From the NCBI RefSeq assembly GCF_000420845.1, contig NZ_ATVS01000015.1, positions 1-64,000 of the forward strand: a stretch of 64,000 bases of DNA. The letters are read 5' to 3'. A program made the position numbers and the translations under genes. How positions within the stretch are numbered: the first letter of the stretch is position 1; every line of letters starts with the position of its first letter. This stretch comes from Butyrivibrio sp. AE3009 (GTDB taxonomy: Bacteria > Bacillota > Clostridia > Lachnospirales > Lachnospiraceae). Under the pieces are notes generated by a model. That model had not been told where the DNA came from, searched no databases, and saw nothing but the letters and a program-made list of their open reading frames with translations. Shown in pieces: positions 43,356 to 55,100 of this stretch.

Positions 43356-43574
43356 ATGTGTGTTGCAATACCCGGTAAGGTAATTAAACTTGAGGGAACC
43401 AAGGCTACAGTAGATTTCTCAGGAAATATAGTTAATGCAGAAGCGGGCCTTGTTAATGTTAAGGTTGGTGATAAGGTTCTTGTCCACGCAGGATGTATCA
43501 TTCAGACAATGGATGACAAGCTTGCAGATGAGATGGAGGAATTATTCAGAGAAATCGAGGGGCTCGAAGTCTGA
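43356..43574 (+). CDS. hypC: Hydrogenase maturation chaperone HypC
   Basis: A 72-residue protein starting M-C-V-A-I-P-G-K-V, with the essential Cys2. It carries the Fe(CN)2CO unit with HypD and delivers it to EchE. Its stop overlaps the hypD start (TGATG). Confidence 0.95.
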   Translation: MCVAIPGKVIKLEGTKATVDFSGNIVNAEAGLVNVKVGDKVLVHAGCIIQTMDDKLADEMEELFREIEGLEV

Positions 43575-44614
43575 TGCGAAATCTTGAAGAGATAATCACG
43601 GCTTTAAAAGAATATGACGGTGAAGAAGTTCGTATTATGGAGGTTTGCGGTACACATACTGCCGCAATATCAGAGAATGGTATCCCGGATATGCTTTCAC
43701 CTAAGATCAAGCTGATATCCGGTCCCGGGTGTCCGGTATGCGTTACGGTTACCGCTGTAATTGATAAACTTGTTGAGCTTGCCATGAGAGAGGATACTTG
43801 CGTACTTACCTTTGGCGATCTGATAAGAGTCAAGGGAACCATCAAGTCATTGGCAGATGCCAAGGCAGACGGAGCTCACGTAAGAATGGTGTATTCACCA
43901 ATGGAATCAATTAAACTTGCTGAAGAAGACCCTGCGCATACCTATGTGTTTGCTGCAATCGGCTTTGAGACCACGACGCCTGTATATGCAATGCTGTTGG
44001 AGGAAGCTGTTAAAAAGGATCTTAAGAACCTGAAGCTCCTCACATCACTTAAGACAATGCCGGAAGTAATCAGGTGGGTTGTAACTAATGGTGGTGGCAT
44101 TGATGGTTTCATTGCCCCCGGCCATGTTGCAGCAGTTACAGGTAGCGGTATTTTTGAGGAACTGTCCAAAGAGCTGGGAATCCCTTTTGTTGTATCGGGG
44201 TTTGAAGGAGCTCAGCTTCTTATGACAATATATGCTCTTATATCCATGAAGGGCAAAACCGGAATGAAAAACCTCTACAAAGATGTAGTTAGCTACGAAG
44301 GAAACATTAAGGCACAAGAAGTGGTTAACAAGTACTTTGAGCCTTCTGATTCATCCTGGCGCGGTATGGGTAAGATTCCGGGTTCAGGTATGACCTTGAG
44401 AAAAGAGTTCTCTCCTTTTGATGCTGGCAGTATAGGTCTTGATGAAGATCATATGCCACCTGGATGTCAGTGTGCAAATGTGCTTGTAGGTAAGCTAAGA
44501 CCTTATGAATGTCCATTATTCGGCAAAGCCTGCACTCCTGATAATGCACACGGAGCATGCATGGTTTCAACGGAAGGAAGCTGCTACAACTATTTTGTAT
44601 CAGGAAGAAAATAA
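43574..44614 (+). CDS. hypD: Hydrogenase maturation protein HypD
   Basis: A 346-residue iron-sulfur protein: MEVCGTHT, SGPGCPVCVT, TFGD, ETTTPVY and the C-terminal cluster-binding CQCANVLVGKLRPYECPLFGKACTPDNAHGACMVSTEGSC. It assembles the Fe(CN)2CO group together with HypC and HypE. Confidence 0.95.
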   Translation: MRNLEEIITALKEYDGEEVRIMEVCGTHTAAISENGIPDMLSPKIKLISGPGCPVCVTVTAVIDKLVELAMREDTCVLTFGDLIRVKGTIKSLADAKADGAHVRMVYSPMESIKLAEEDPAHTYVFAAIGFETTTPVYAMLLEEAVKKDLKNLKLLTSLKTMPEVIRWVVTNGGGIDGFIAPGHVAAVTGSGIFEELSKELGIPFVVSGFEGAQLLMTIYALISMKGKTGMKNLYKDVVSYEGNIKAQEVVNKYFEPSDSSWRGMGKIPGSGMTLRKEFSPFDAGSIGLDEDHMPPGCQCANVLVGKLRPYECPLFGKACTPDNAHGACMVSTEGSCYNYFVSGRK

Positions 44615-44635
44615 GTATTTTGGAGATATAGATTC

Positions 44636-45646
44636 ATGAAGATTACAATGGCTCACGGAAGCGGAGGAGAGTCCACTTCCAGGCTTATAAAAGATGTTTT
44701 TGCCAAACATTTTCATAACGAGATCCTTGAAAAACTTGAGGATTCTGCAGTAGTTAAAGGCGCAGGTAAGCTTGCCGTAACTACGGACTCTTTTGTGGTG
44801 ACCCCTATTGTTTTCCCCGGCGGAGATATCGGAAGGCTCGCCGTATGCGGTACTGTAAATGACCTTCTTATGAGCGGTGCAAGACCACAGTATATCACCT
44901 GCGGTTGTATTTTGGAGGAAGGCCTTGATATTGATGTTCTTGACCGCATTATTGCCTCTTTTGCGGAGACCTGCAGAGAAGCAGGAGTTACTGTGGTTAC
45001 AGGCGATACCAAGGTTATTGAGAACAAAGGCGGAGAGCCGGGACTTATCATCAATACTTCAGGAGTTGGATTTATCGATGAGAATCTTGCGGTTCCCGGT
45101 CCCTTTAATCTTGAGGATGGAGACAAGATCATAATCTCAGGCAATCTCGGAGATCATCATGCAGCCATTTTGGGCAAAAGAATGGGAATTGAGAGCAATA
45201 TCGTATCCGATGCGGCACCTCTTAAGGAGATGGTTTTTGCACTGCTTGATGCAGGCATTAAGGTTCATGCCATGAGAGATGTGACAAGAGGCGGCCTTGG
45301 AACGGTACTTAACGAATTCAGTGACAGCTCCAAATGTACAATTGAGTTAGAAGAACAGAGTCTTCCCGTATCTGATTCAGTAAGAAATTTCTGCGGAATG
45401 TTAGGCCTTGACCCTCTTTATATGGGAAATGAAGGTAAAATGGTATTGTCTGTTGCCGCAGATGACGCTGACAGAGCAGTTTCCATTATAAGAAGTGCCA
45501 AATACGGCGAAAATGCTTGCATTATCGGGCAGGTTCATAAACAGGACACCTCATCCGATGATAACAGTGTGGTACTGCGTACCAAGATAGGTGGCAAACG
45601 CATAGTGGGACTGATGTACGGAGAAGGTCTTCCAAGAATTTGTTAA
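44636..45646 (+). CDS. hypE: Hydrogenase maturation protein HypE
   Basis: A 336-residue AIR-synthase-like enzyme ending in G-L-P-R-I-C, the terminal Cys that receives and dehydrates carbamoyl to thiocyanate. TTDSFVVTPIVFPGGDIG and VTRGGLGTVLNE are family motifs. It is the last gene of the operon. HypA and HypB (nickel insertion) are not in the window. Confidence 0.95.
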   Translation: MKITMAHGSGGESTSRLIKDVFAKHFHNEILEKLEDSAVVKGAGKLAVTTDSFVVTPIVFPGGDIGRLAVCGTVNDLLMSGARPQYITCGCILEEGLDIDVLDRIIASFAETCREAGVTVVTGDTKVIENKGGEPGLIINTSGVGFIDENLAVPGPFNLEDGDKIIISGNLGDHHAAILGKRMGIESNIVSDAAPLKEMVFALLDAGIKVHAMRDVTRGGLGTVLNEFSDSSKCTIELEEQSLPVSDSVRNFCGMLGLDPLYMGNEGKMVLSVAADDADRAVSIIRSAKYGENACIIGQVHKQDTSSDDNSVVLRTKIGGKRIVGLMYGEGLPRIC

Positions 45647-45698
45647 ATGTTGTAAAATAAACCTTGTCTTTTGAGAAAATTTTTATAGAATTTTAATT

Positions 45699-45727
45699 TT
45701 GACAAAACAGACTAATCTCTAGATAAT
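45699..45727 (+). promoter_or_regulatory. Sigma-A promoter of mecA
   Basis: Consensus TTGACA (45699-45704), 17 nt, GATAAT (45722-45727), 42 nt before the mecA start. Confidence 0.85.
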
Positions 45728-45768
45728 ATGGATTAACAATAGATCGTCGGTTTTTGAAAGGACTTTTA

Positions 45769-46647
45769 ATGGAATTTAAGAGAATAAATAAAGACACGGT
45801 TACGTGTATCATAACTGAGGATGATATGGACGAACAGGGAATCAAGCTTGAGGACCTGTTTGAGAAGAAGAAAGAGGCTATGGAATTTCTTCATGATGTA
45901 ATGAGAAAGGCAGAGGAAGAGGTTGACTACAAGCCTACAGGTTCCTTTATGCCTATGCAGATCACAGTACTTCCCGATCATTCTATTTCACTGACACTTT
46001 CAGAGAACGCTTCAGCTTCCTTCGGAGAGATTCTCAAGAACCTTACCGATAAGGCAGGCATCAAGATTCCCAAGAATGTACTTGAGGATATTGGAGATGC
46101 AGCCGGAGATGAGAGAATCAACAGACTTAATGAGTATTTGAAGAGCCTTAAGCAGCTTACCAATTCCGTCAAGGATATTATGGAAGAGAACGGAATCGCT
46201 GACAAAAACGACAAGCTTCTTCTTAACAAAAATGAGACTGTATCCGGTAACAAGGCCAAGGTTGACAAAATCACCAGCGCAGCCAAGAAGAATCCTGAAG
46301 TTATTGCCGAGGAAGAGAAGGCCAAGAGAGATCAGAACAGACTTAAGTTCCATGAATATGTATTCAAATTCGAGGATATTCACACTGTTATGTCTTTCTG
46401 TGCCAAGGCACCTAAGGACATCAGCATTTCAAGTGCACTTTATAAGAATGAACAGGATGGCAAGTATTACCTTGACCTCAAGAGAGAGAACGAGGATCCC
46501 AAGGTATTTGCAGGACTCTTTACAATGGCTTATGAGTTTGCTCATTTCCAGGCAACCAACAAAAATGTCATCGCTCATATGAAGGAGAACTATGAACTTC
46601 TCATTGCCGATGATGCAATAAACAAGCTTGCTGAAGCCGCATTTTAA
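45769..46647 (+). CDS. mecA: MecA-family adaptor protein (ClpC adaptor)
   Basis: A 292-residue protein. The N-terminal M-E-F-K-R-I-N-K-D-T-V-T-C-I-I-T-E-D-D-M-D-E-Q-G with the following LEDLF...EFLHDVMRKAEEE matches the MecA substrate-binding domain. The C-terminal domain (about 200-290) would bind ClpC. MecA proteins deliver targets for ClpCP proteolysis; in Bacillus they control competence. GAAAGGA (45756-45762) supports ATG 45769. The target here is unknown. Confidence 0.85.
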   Translation: MEFKRINKDTVTCIITEDDMDEQGIKLEDLFEKKKEAMEFLHDVMRKAEEEVDYKPTGSFMPMQITVLPDHSISLTLSENASASFGEILKNLTDKAGIKIPKNVLEDIGDAAGDERINRLNEYLKSLKQLTNSVKDIMEENGIADKNDKLLLNKNETVSGNKAKVDKITSAAKKNPEVIAEEEKAKRDQNRLKFHEYVFKFEDIHTVMSFCAKAPKDISISSALYKNEQDGKYYLDLKRENEDPKVFAGLFTMAYEFAHFQATNKNVIAHMKENYELLIADDAINKLAEAAF

Positions 46648-46671
46648 CTGCTAATTCAGTATATTAACGTA

Positions 46672-46700
46672 TTGAGGAAACACTTAAGAAATATTATAAT
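46672..46700 (+). promoter_or_regulatory. Predicted sigma-A promoter of rluF
   Basis: TTGAGG (46672-46677), 17 nt, TATAAT (46695-46700). The expected start point falls inside the terminator hairpin that begins at 46703. Confidence 0.65.
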
Positions 46701-46702
46701 TA

Positions 46703-46733
46703 AACGGTTAGGATTTGTTCCTGGCCGTTTTTT
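46703..46733 (+). terminator. Rho-independent terminator of mecA
   Basis: An 11-bp stem, AACGGTTAGGA (46703-46713) with TCCTGGCCGTT (46719-46729), including two G-U pairs, followed by TTTTTTC. It overlaps the start region of the rluF transcript. Confidence 0.8.
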
Positions 46734-46756
46734 CTTATAGTTAAATGGAGAAAAAT

Positions 46757-49611
<2,855 letters not shown>

Positions 49612-49661
49612 TATGATATCATTATCGTTATAAAATATTACAACAAGGAGAACCCAGACCA

Positions 49662-50636
49662 ATGCCTATTAAGATACAGAACGATTTACCCGCAAGAGAA
49701 ATACTTGAGCGGGAGAATATTTTCGTGGTGGATGAGAATAGGGCTATGCATCAGGATATCAGATCCCTTCAGATATGTATTCTGAATCTTATGCCTCTTA
49801 AGGAAGACACAGAGCTCCAGCTTCTTCGCTCTATGTCCAATACGCCTCTTCAGATGGATGTATCTTTTATGCAGATGAGTTCTCATCATTCATCAAATAC
49901 ATCCCCCAACCATCTGAACAGATTCTATAACACGTTTGATGAGCTTAAAGATAACACCTACGATGGTCTTATTATCACGGGAGCTCCCGTTGAGCAAATG
50001 GACTTCGAACAGGTTGATTATTGGGATGAACTGTGCAAAGTATTTGAGTGGAGTAAGACCAATGTCACTTCCACTTTCCATATCTGTTGGGGAGCTCAGG
50101 CAGGAATATATTATCACTACGGAATCAATAAGAAGCCTCTTGATGAGAAGCTGTTCGGTATTTTCCAGCACAGAGTAATGAACAGGAAAGTGCCGCTGGT
50201 AAGAGGTTTCGATGACATATTCATGATGCCTCATTCCAGACATACCGCAACTCCTTCAGAAGATATTCATGCATGTGACGATCTTGTGGTTCTTGCAGAA
50301 TCTGATATAGCCGGAGTATTTCTTTGCATGAACAGGTCCGGCAGCCAGATTTTTGTAATGGGTCATGCTGAATATGACAGACTTACCCTTGACAGTGAAT
50401 ACAAAAGAGATCTGGGTAAAGGCCTGGATATTCATATCCCGGAGCACTATTATCCCAATGATGATCCCACTAAGAAGCCTGACCTGGTATGGAGAGGTCA
50501 TGCCAACAATCTATACTCAAATTGGCTTAACTACTATGTATATCAGAACACACCTTATAAGTGGGGGCAGATTCTTGACGAGGACAAGAGAAAGATGGCT
50601 GCCAAGGCCTTAACCAAGAAAGTAGATCAGAATTAA
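49662..50636 (+). CDS. metA: Homoserine O-acetyltransferase of the MetA type
   Basis: A 324-residue enzyme of the homoserine acyltransferase MetA family: catalytic Cys C142 in FHICWGAQAG and the His/Glu motif GHAEYD. At residue 111, in TGAPVEQ, this protein has Glu; E. coli MetA (succinyl) has Gly there. Family work links Glu111 to acetyl-CoA use, so the product is predicted to be O-acetylhomoserine, the first committed step to methionine. It lies 50 nt after ligA with RBS AAGGAG. Confidence 0.92.
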   Translation: MPIKIQNDLPAREILERENIFVVDENRAMHQDIRSLQICILNLMPLKEDTELQLLRSMSNTPLQMDVSFMQMSSHHSSNTSPNHLNRFYNTFDELKDNTYDGLIITGAPVEQMDFEQVDYWDELCKVFEWSKTNVTSTFHICWGAQAGIYYHYGINKKPLDEKLFGIFQHRVMNRKVPLVRGFDDIFMMPHSRHTATPSEDIHACDDLVVLAESDIAGVFLCMNRSGSQIFVMGHAEYDRLTLDSEYKRDLGKGLDIHIPEHYYPNDDPTKKPDLVWRGHANNLYSNWLNYYVYQNTPYKWGQILDEDKRKMAAKALTKKVDQN

Positions 50637-50663
50637 GCATATTAAATATTTAGAAGGTGCAAA

Positions 50664-51494
50664 ATGGGAGAAAGATTAAGAAATATTTATACGCAGTTCC
50701 CCGGAGGCAAGCATAAGGTTCTGACGCTTAGCTACGACGATGGAAAAATTGAGGATAGACGCCTTGTTGATATTCTGAATGAGAACGGCATTAAGGCTAC
50801 CTTCAACGTCAATTCCGGTCTTGTAAACGATCATTTCGATGAGTATTACAAGGAAAGAATTCCAATGGAAGAATATAGAGACCTCTACAAAGGTCACGAA
50901 GTAGCAGTTCATACTGTAACGCATCCCACTATAGCAAGATGCCCTAAGGAACAGATGATTCGTCAGATCATCGAGGATAGAAGAGCATTGGAAGAAGTTA
51001 TGGGCTATACAGTTCGGGGATGTGCCTATCCTAACGGCTCATACAGTGATGAAGTTGTTGATGCACTCAAAGCTTGCGGTATCAGACATGCCAGAACAGT
51101 AAGATCAACAGGGGGATTCTATCTTCCCGAGGATTTTCTCAGATGGCATCCTACCTGTCACCATAATTTTGAAGGCCTTGATAATCTCAAGAAGGAATTT
51201 CTTGCCCTTAAGAAAACTCAGTATCTTTATATTTTTTATCTCTGGGGCCATAGCTATGAATTTGAGGTAAACAATAATTGGCACGTAATTGAAAGCTTTG
51301 CAGCTGATATGGGAGGTCAGGATGATATCTGGTATGCCTCCAATATAGAAATTGTAGATTATCTTGACGCAGCCGGCCGTATGCAGGTATCTGTAAAGGG
51401 TGACTTCGCCTATAATCCCAGCGCTATCAGTGTATTTCTTGAAGTAGACAAAAAGACAGTTGAATGTAAACCGGGCATTACCACAGAGTTGTAA
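50664..51494 (+). CDS. Polysaccharide deacetylase family protein (NodB fold, CE4)
   Basis: A 276-residue soluble protein with the CE4 motifs LSYDDG (D25/D26) and H-x3-H in VHTVTHPT (H83, H87), a GCAYPNGSYSD segment and LYIFYLWGHSYEFE. There is no signal peptide, so it acts in the cytoplasm or on a soluble substrate rather than on cell-wall glycans. The substrate is unknown. It is 27 nt downstream of metA. Confidence 0.85.
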   Translation: MGERLRNIYTQFPGGKHKVLTLSYDDGKIEDRRLVDILNENGIKATFNVNSGLVNDHFDEYYKERIPMEEYRDLYKGHEVAVHTVTHPTIARCPKEQMIRQIIEDRRALEEVMGYTVRGCAYPNGSYSDEVVDALKACGIRHARTVRSTGGFYLPEDFLRWHPTCHHNFEGLDNLKKEFLALKKTQYLYIFYLWGHSYEFEVNNNWHVIESFAADMGGQDDIWYASNIEIVDYLDAAGRMQVSVKGDFAYNPSAISVFLEVDKKTVECKPGITTEL

Positions 51495-51517
51495 TTTTCT
51501 TTAAAATAAGTTAAAAT
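51489..51517 (+). promoter_or_regulatory. Predicted sigma-A promoter of the small coiled-coil gene
   Basis: TTGTAA (51489-51494, overlapping the preceding stop), 17 nt, TAAAAT (51512-51517). Confidence 0.5.
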
Positions 51518-51564
51518 ATAAATGTTAAGACGTTAATTTTTTTCTCTGAAAAGGAGACTCTCTT

Positions 51565-52047
51565 ATGCCACTTGATATGGAAAACGAAGAGCTTGAAGAA
51601 AAGACAACGGAATTAAAGAAAAAACCAACCAAAAAAACTAAGGAAATGCTTGAAGAGAACGCCAAGCAGATTGAAGACCTCAAGCTGGAACAATCCAGAC
51701 TGAATGAAGAGCTTGCGGGACTTGATAAGGAAGATTCTGCTCTTGGAGATAAATCTGCCATGGGACTTAAGGTTAGTCATAAGAAGTTCGGCGCAGGCGA
51801 GATTATCAAGCAGGACGGTAAGTATATAGAAGTTAAGTTCTCAGACGTAGTTAAGAAGTTCGTTCTTCCCGGCTGCATCGCAGACAAGTTTTTGGAAGTA
51901 GATGACGACGTTGTGTATGATTACTATGTAAAGAGTAATGAGATACACAAAAAGCGTATGGCTACAGAGCTTAAGATCAAATCCGCTGAATTCGCAGTTC
52001 AGCGTCATGAAGATGCCATCGAGCGTTTGAATGCCAAACTGAAATAA
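51565..52047 (+). CDS. Uncharacterised coiled-coil protein with a PcrA-tail-like module
   Basis: A 160-residue soluble protein. Residues 1-55 are Glu/Lys-rich and likely coiled coil. Residues about 67-115 (LKVSHKKFGAGEIIKQDGKYIEVKFSDVVKKFVLPGCI) resemble the small Tudor-like module at the C-terminus of PcrA/UvrD helicases ('V.H..FG.G.I'), a possible RNA polymerase or nucleic-acid contact module. No catalytic motif is present. Confidence 0.75.
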   Translation: MPLDMENEELEEKTTELKKKPTKKTKEMLEENAKQIEDLKLEQSRLNEELAGLDKEDSALGDKSAMGLKVSHKKFGAGEIIKQDGKYIEVKFSDVVKKFVLPGCIADKFLEVDDDVVYDYYVKSNEIHKKRMATELKIKSAEFAVQRHEDAIERLNAKLK

Positions 52048-52065
52048 TTGTATATTTTGAATATA

Positions 52066-52100
52066 AATAGGACGCAGATTTTTCTGCGTCCTATTTTTTA
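52066..52100. terminator. Bidirectional terminator between convergent genes
   Basis: A 13-bp stem (52066-52078 with 52083-52095), loop TTTT, followed on the + strand by TTTTTT. It terminates the + strand gene ending at 52047. On the minus strand the T-tract is weaker (TTTATAT), so it serves the 4.2-kb minus gene less clearly. Confidence 0.85.
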
Positions 52101-55100
52101 TATGGCTTTTTTAATTGTATCAACTTTCTTCTGAGCAGTAGAAAGCATCAGTTTGATTCGGTTAAGCTGGTTAACTTCGGATGCCCCGGGATCGTAGTCG
52201 ATTGCTACAATGTTGCAACCGGGATAGAGGTGACGCATCTGCTTGATTACACCCTTACCAACCACATGGTTAGGAAGGCAACCGAAGGGCTGTGTACAAA
52301 CTATATTTGAAGCACCTTCTTTAATAAGTTCAACCATTTCTCCTGTAAGGAACCATCCCTCGCCGGTCTGATTACCGATAGATACGATGGGTTTTGCATA
52401 TTCTACGAGCTTGTAGATGCTTGTAGGAGGATCGAAATGTTCACTTTTCTCAAATGCTCTGGAAGCGCCGCTTCTAAGTCTTTCTATTCCCCAAATGGCA
52501 GCCTTCATAAGTGTTGCGGTCTTAGCACTGGTTCCGAGTTCTTCTGCCTTGTAGATCTGATTGTAGAAGCAGTAGAGCATGAAATCAATAAGATCAGGAA
52601 CAACAGCCTCTGCGCCTTCTGCCTCAAGTAGCTCTACAAGGTGGTTATTGGCTGCGGGAGCAAATTTAACAAGAATCTCACCAACTACGCCAACTCTTGG
52701 TTTGATCTCATCGGTAATTTCTATCTTATCAAAGTCCTCAATGATCTCTTTGCAGAGTTTCTGGAACTTTAAGAAACTCATATGCTTAGCTGTAACAAAC
52801 TCTTTTACAGGTCCCATCCACTTCTCATGGCAGGCATCTACTGAGCCCTTAACTTTCTCATAAGGTCTCATACGGTAAACGCATCGCATGAATACATCTC
52901 CGAAGATGGCACCATAAGCAGCTCTCATCAGCATCTCAAGGTTAATATGGAAACCGGGGTTAGCTTCAAGCTTGGACAGATTCAGTGATACGACAGGAAT
53001 CTGTTCCATTCCGGCTTTCTTGAGGGCTCTTCTGATAAAGCCTACATAGTTGGTAGCACGACATCCGCCACCTGTCTGGGACATGATGACAGCAGTGCGG
53101 TTAAGGTCATATTTGCCGGACAGAAGCTCATCCATAATCTGACCTACAACCCAAAGTGAAGGATAGCAGGCATCATTATTTACGTACTTAAGTCCCATAT
53201 CGATAGCATGTCTGTTGTCGTTTTGCATTACAACGAAGTTGTAACCACAGGCAGCAAAGGCAGGCTCCAATATGTCAAAGTGTATAGGTGACATCTGAGG
53301 GCAGAGGATGGTGTAGTTCTTTCTCATATCCTCAGTGAAAAGTACTCTGTGATTAGAGCAGTCATTTACATGAATCTTCTTATTCTTTTGTTTTCTTACT
53401 CTGATAGCGGCAAGAAGAGAGCGAACTCTGATCCTTGCACTTCCAAGGTTGTTGACCTCATCAATCTTAAGGCAGGTATAAATCTTGTCTGAACCTGAAA
53501 GAATATCATTGACCTGATCTGTGGTAACGGCATCAAGTCCGCATCCGAAGGAATTGAGCTGGATAAGATCCAGGTCCTCTCTGGTTCTTACGAAGCTGGC
53601 TGCGGCATACAGTCTTGAATGATACATCCACTGATCTGAAACGATAAGAGGTCTCTCAGGAGTTCCAAGGTGAGATACTGAATCCTCTGTAAGTACCGCA
53701 ACGCCATAGGAGCAGATCATGTCAGGAATACCATGGTTGATCTCCGGATCTACGTGATATGGTCTTCCTGCAAGTACGATACCGTGACGACCATTTTCTT
53801 CCATCCATTTCAGTGTCTCTTCACCCTTGTCTCTAATGTCCTGACGGGCTTTTGCCATCTCATCCCAGCCATCCTTGGCGGCTTTGATAACTTCGTCTGC
53901 GGGAAGCTCAGCAAATTCTTTTACCAGAGCTTTGGTGGCAGTCTCAAGGCTTGTAAATGCCATAAAGGGGTTACGAAGCTTGGCCTTACCGTCGGTTATG
54001 GCTTCAACGTTGTTTTTAATATTCTCACTATAAGAAGTTACAATAGGGCAGTTGTAATGGTTGGTTGCACCTTCTACTTCCTCACGCTCATAGAAAAGAC
54101 CGGGATAGAAGATGAAATCAACGTTCTGTCTTATAAGCCACTCAACATGTCCGTGTGAGATCTTGGCAGGGTAGCACTCTGATTCACTTGGAATTGACTC
54201 GATTCCAAGCTCATATATCTGGTGAGTTGACCTGGGTGAGAGAACAACTCTATAGCCAAGATTGGTAAAGAAGGTAAACCAGAAAGGATAGTTCTCATAG
54301 AAATTGAGTACTCTTGGTATACCAACAGTTCCTCTGTGCGCCTTGTCAGCGGTAAGAGGCTCATAACCGAAGATTCTTTTATATTTGTAATCAAAAAGGT
54401 TAGGAATATTGTCAGCGTTCTTGACTTTACCTATACCTCTTTCACATCTGTTACCTGAAATATGCTGACGTCCACCGGTGAATTTATTAACAGTGAGACG
54501 GCAGTGGTTGGTACATCCCTGACAGGTTGTCATACTGGTGGTGTACTCAAGTGAATTGATCTGATCAATGGTAAGCATTGTGGTCTTATAGTCTGCGGTT
54601 TCACCGAATCTGTCTCTTGCGATAAGTGCAGCACCAAATGCGCCCATGATTCCGGCAATGTCAGGACGGATCGCTTCAGCACCGGAAATAATCTCGAATG
54701 CACGAAGAACAGCATCATTATAGAATGTACCACCCTGAACAACAATGTGCTCGCCAAGATCCTTGGCATCTGATACCTTGATAACCTTGAAAAGAGCATT
54801 TTTGATAACGGAATATGCAAGTCCTGAAGAAATATCGGCAACATCAGCGCCTTCCTTCTGAGCCTGCTTAACTCTTGAATTCATGAAAACGGTACATCTT
54901 GTTCCCAGATCTACCGGTGATTTTGCATAAAGGGCTACCTTGGCAAAGTCCTGAACAGAATAATCAAGGGACTTGGCGAAGGTCTCTATAAAGGATCCGC
55001 AACCTGAAGAACATGCCTCGTTAAGCTGTACAGAGTCAACAGAACCGTTTTTGATATGAATGCACTTCATATCCTGTCCGCCGATATCAAGGATGCAGTC

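Noticed and set aside
52437-54158. Several + strand open frames opposite the activase gene
   Set aside because: They lack RBS and family resemblance; the long minus-strand protein has clear domains over the whole length.
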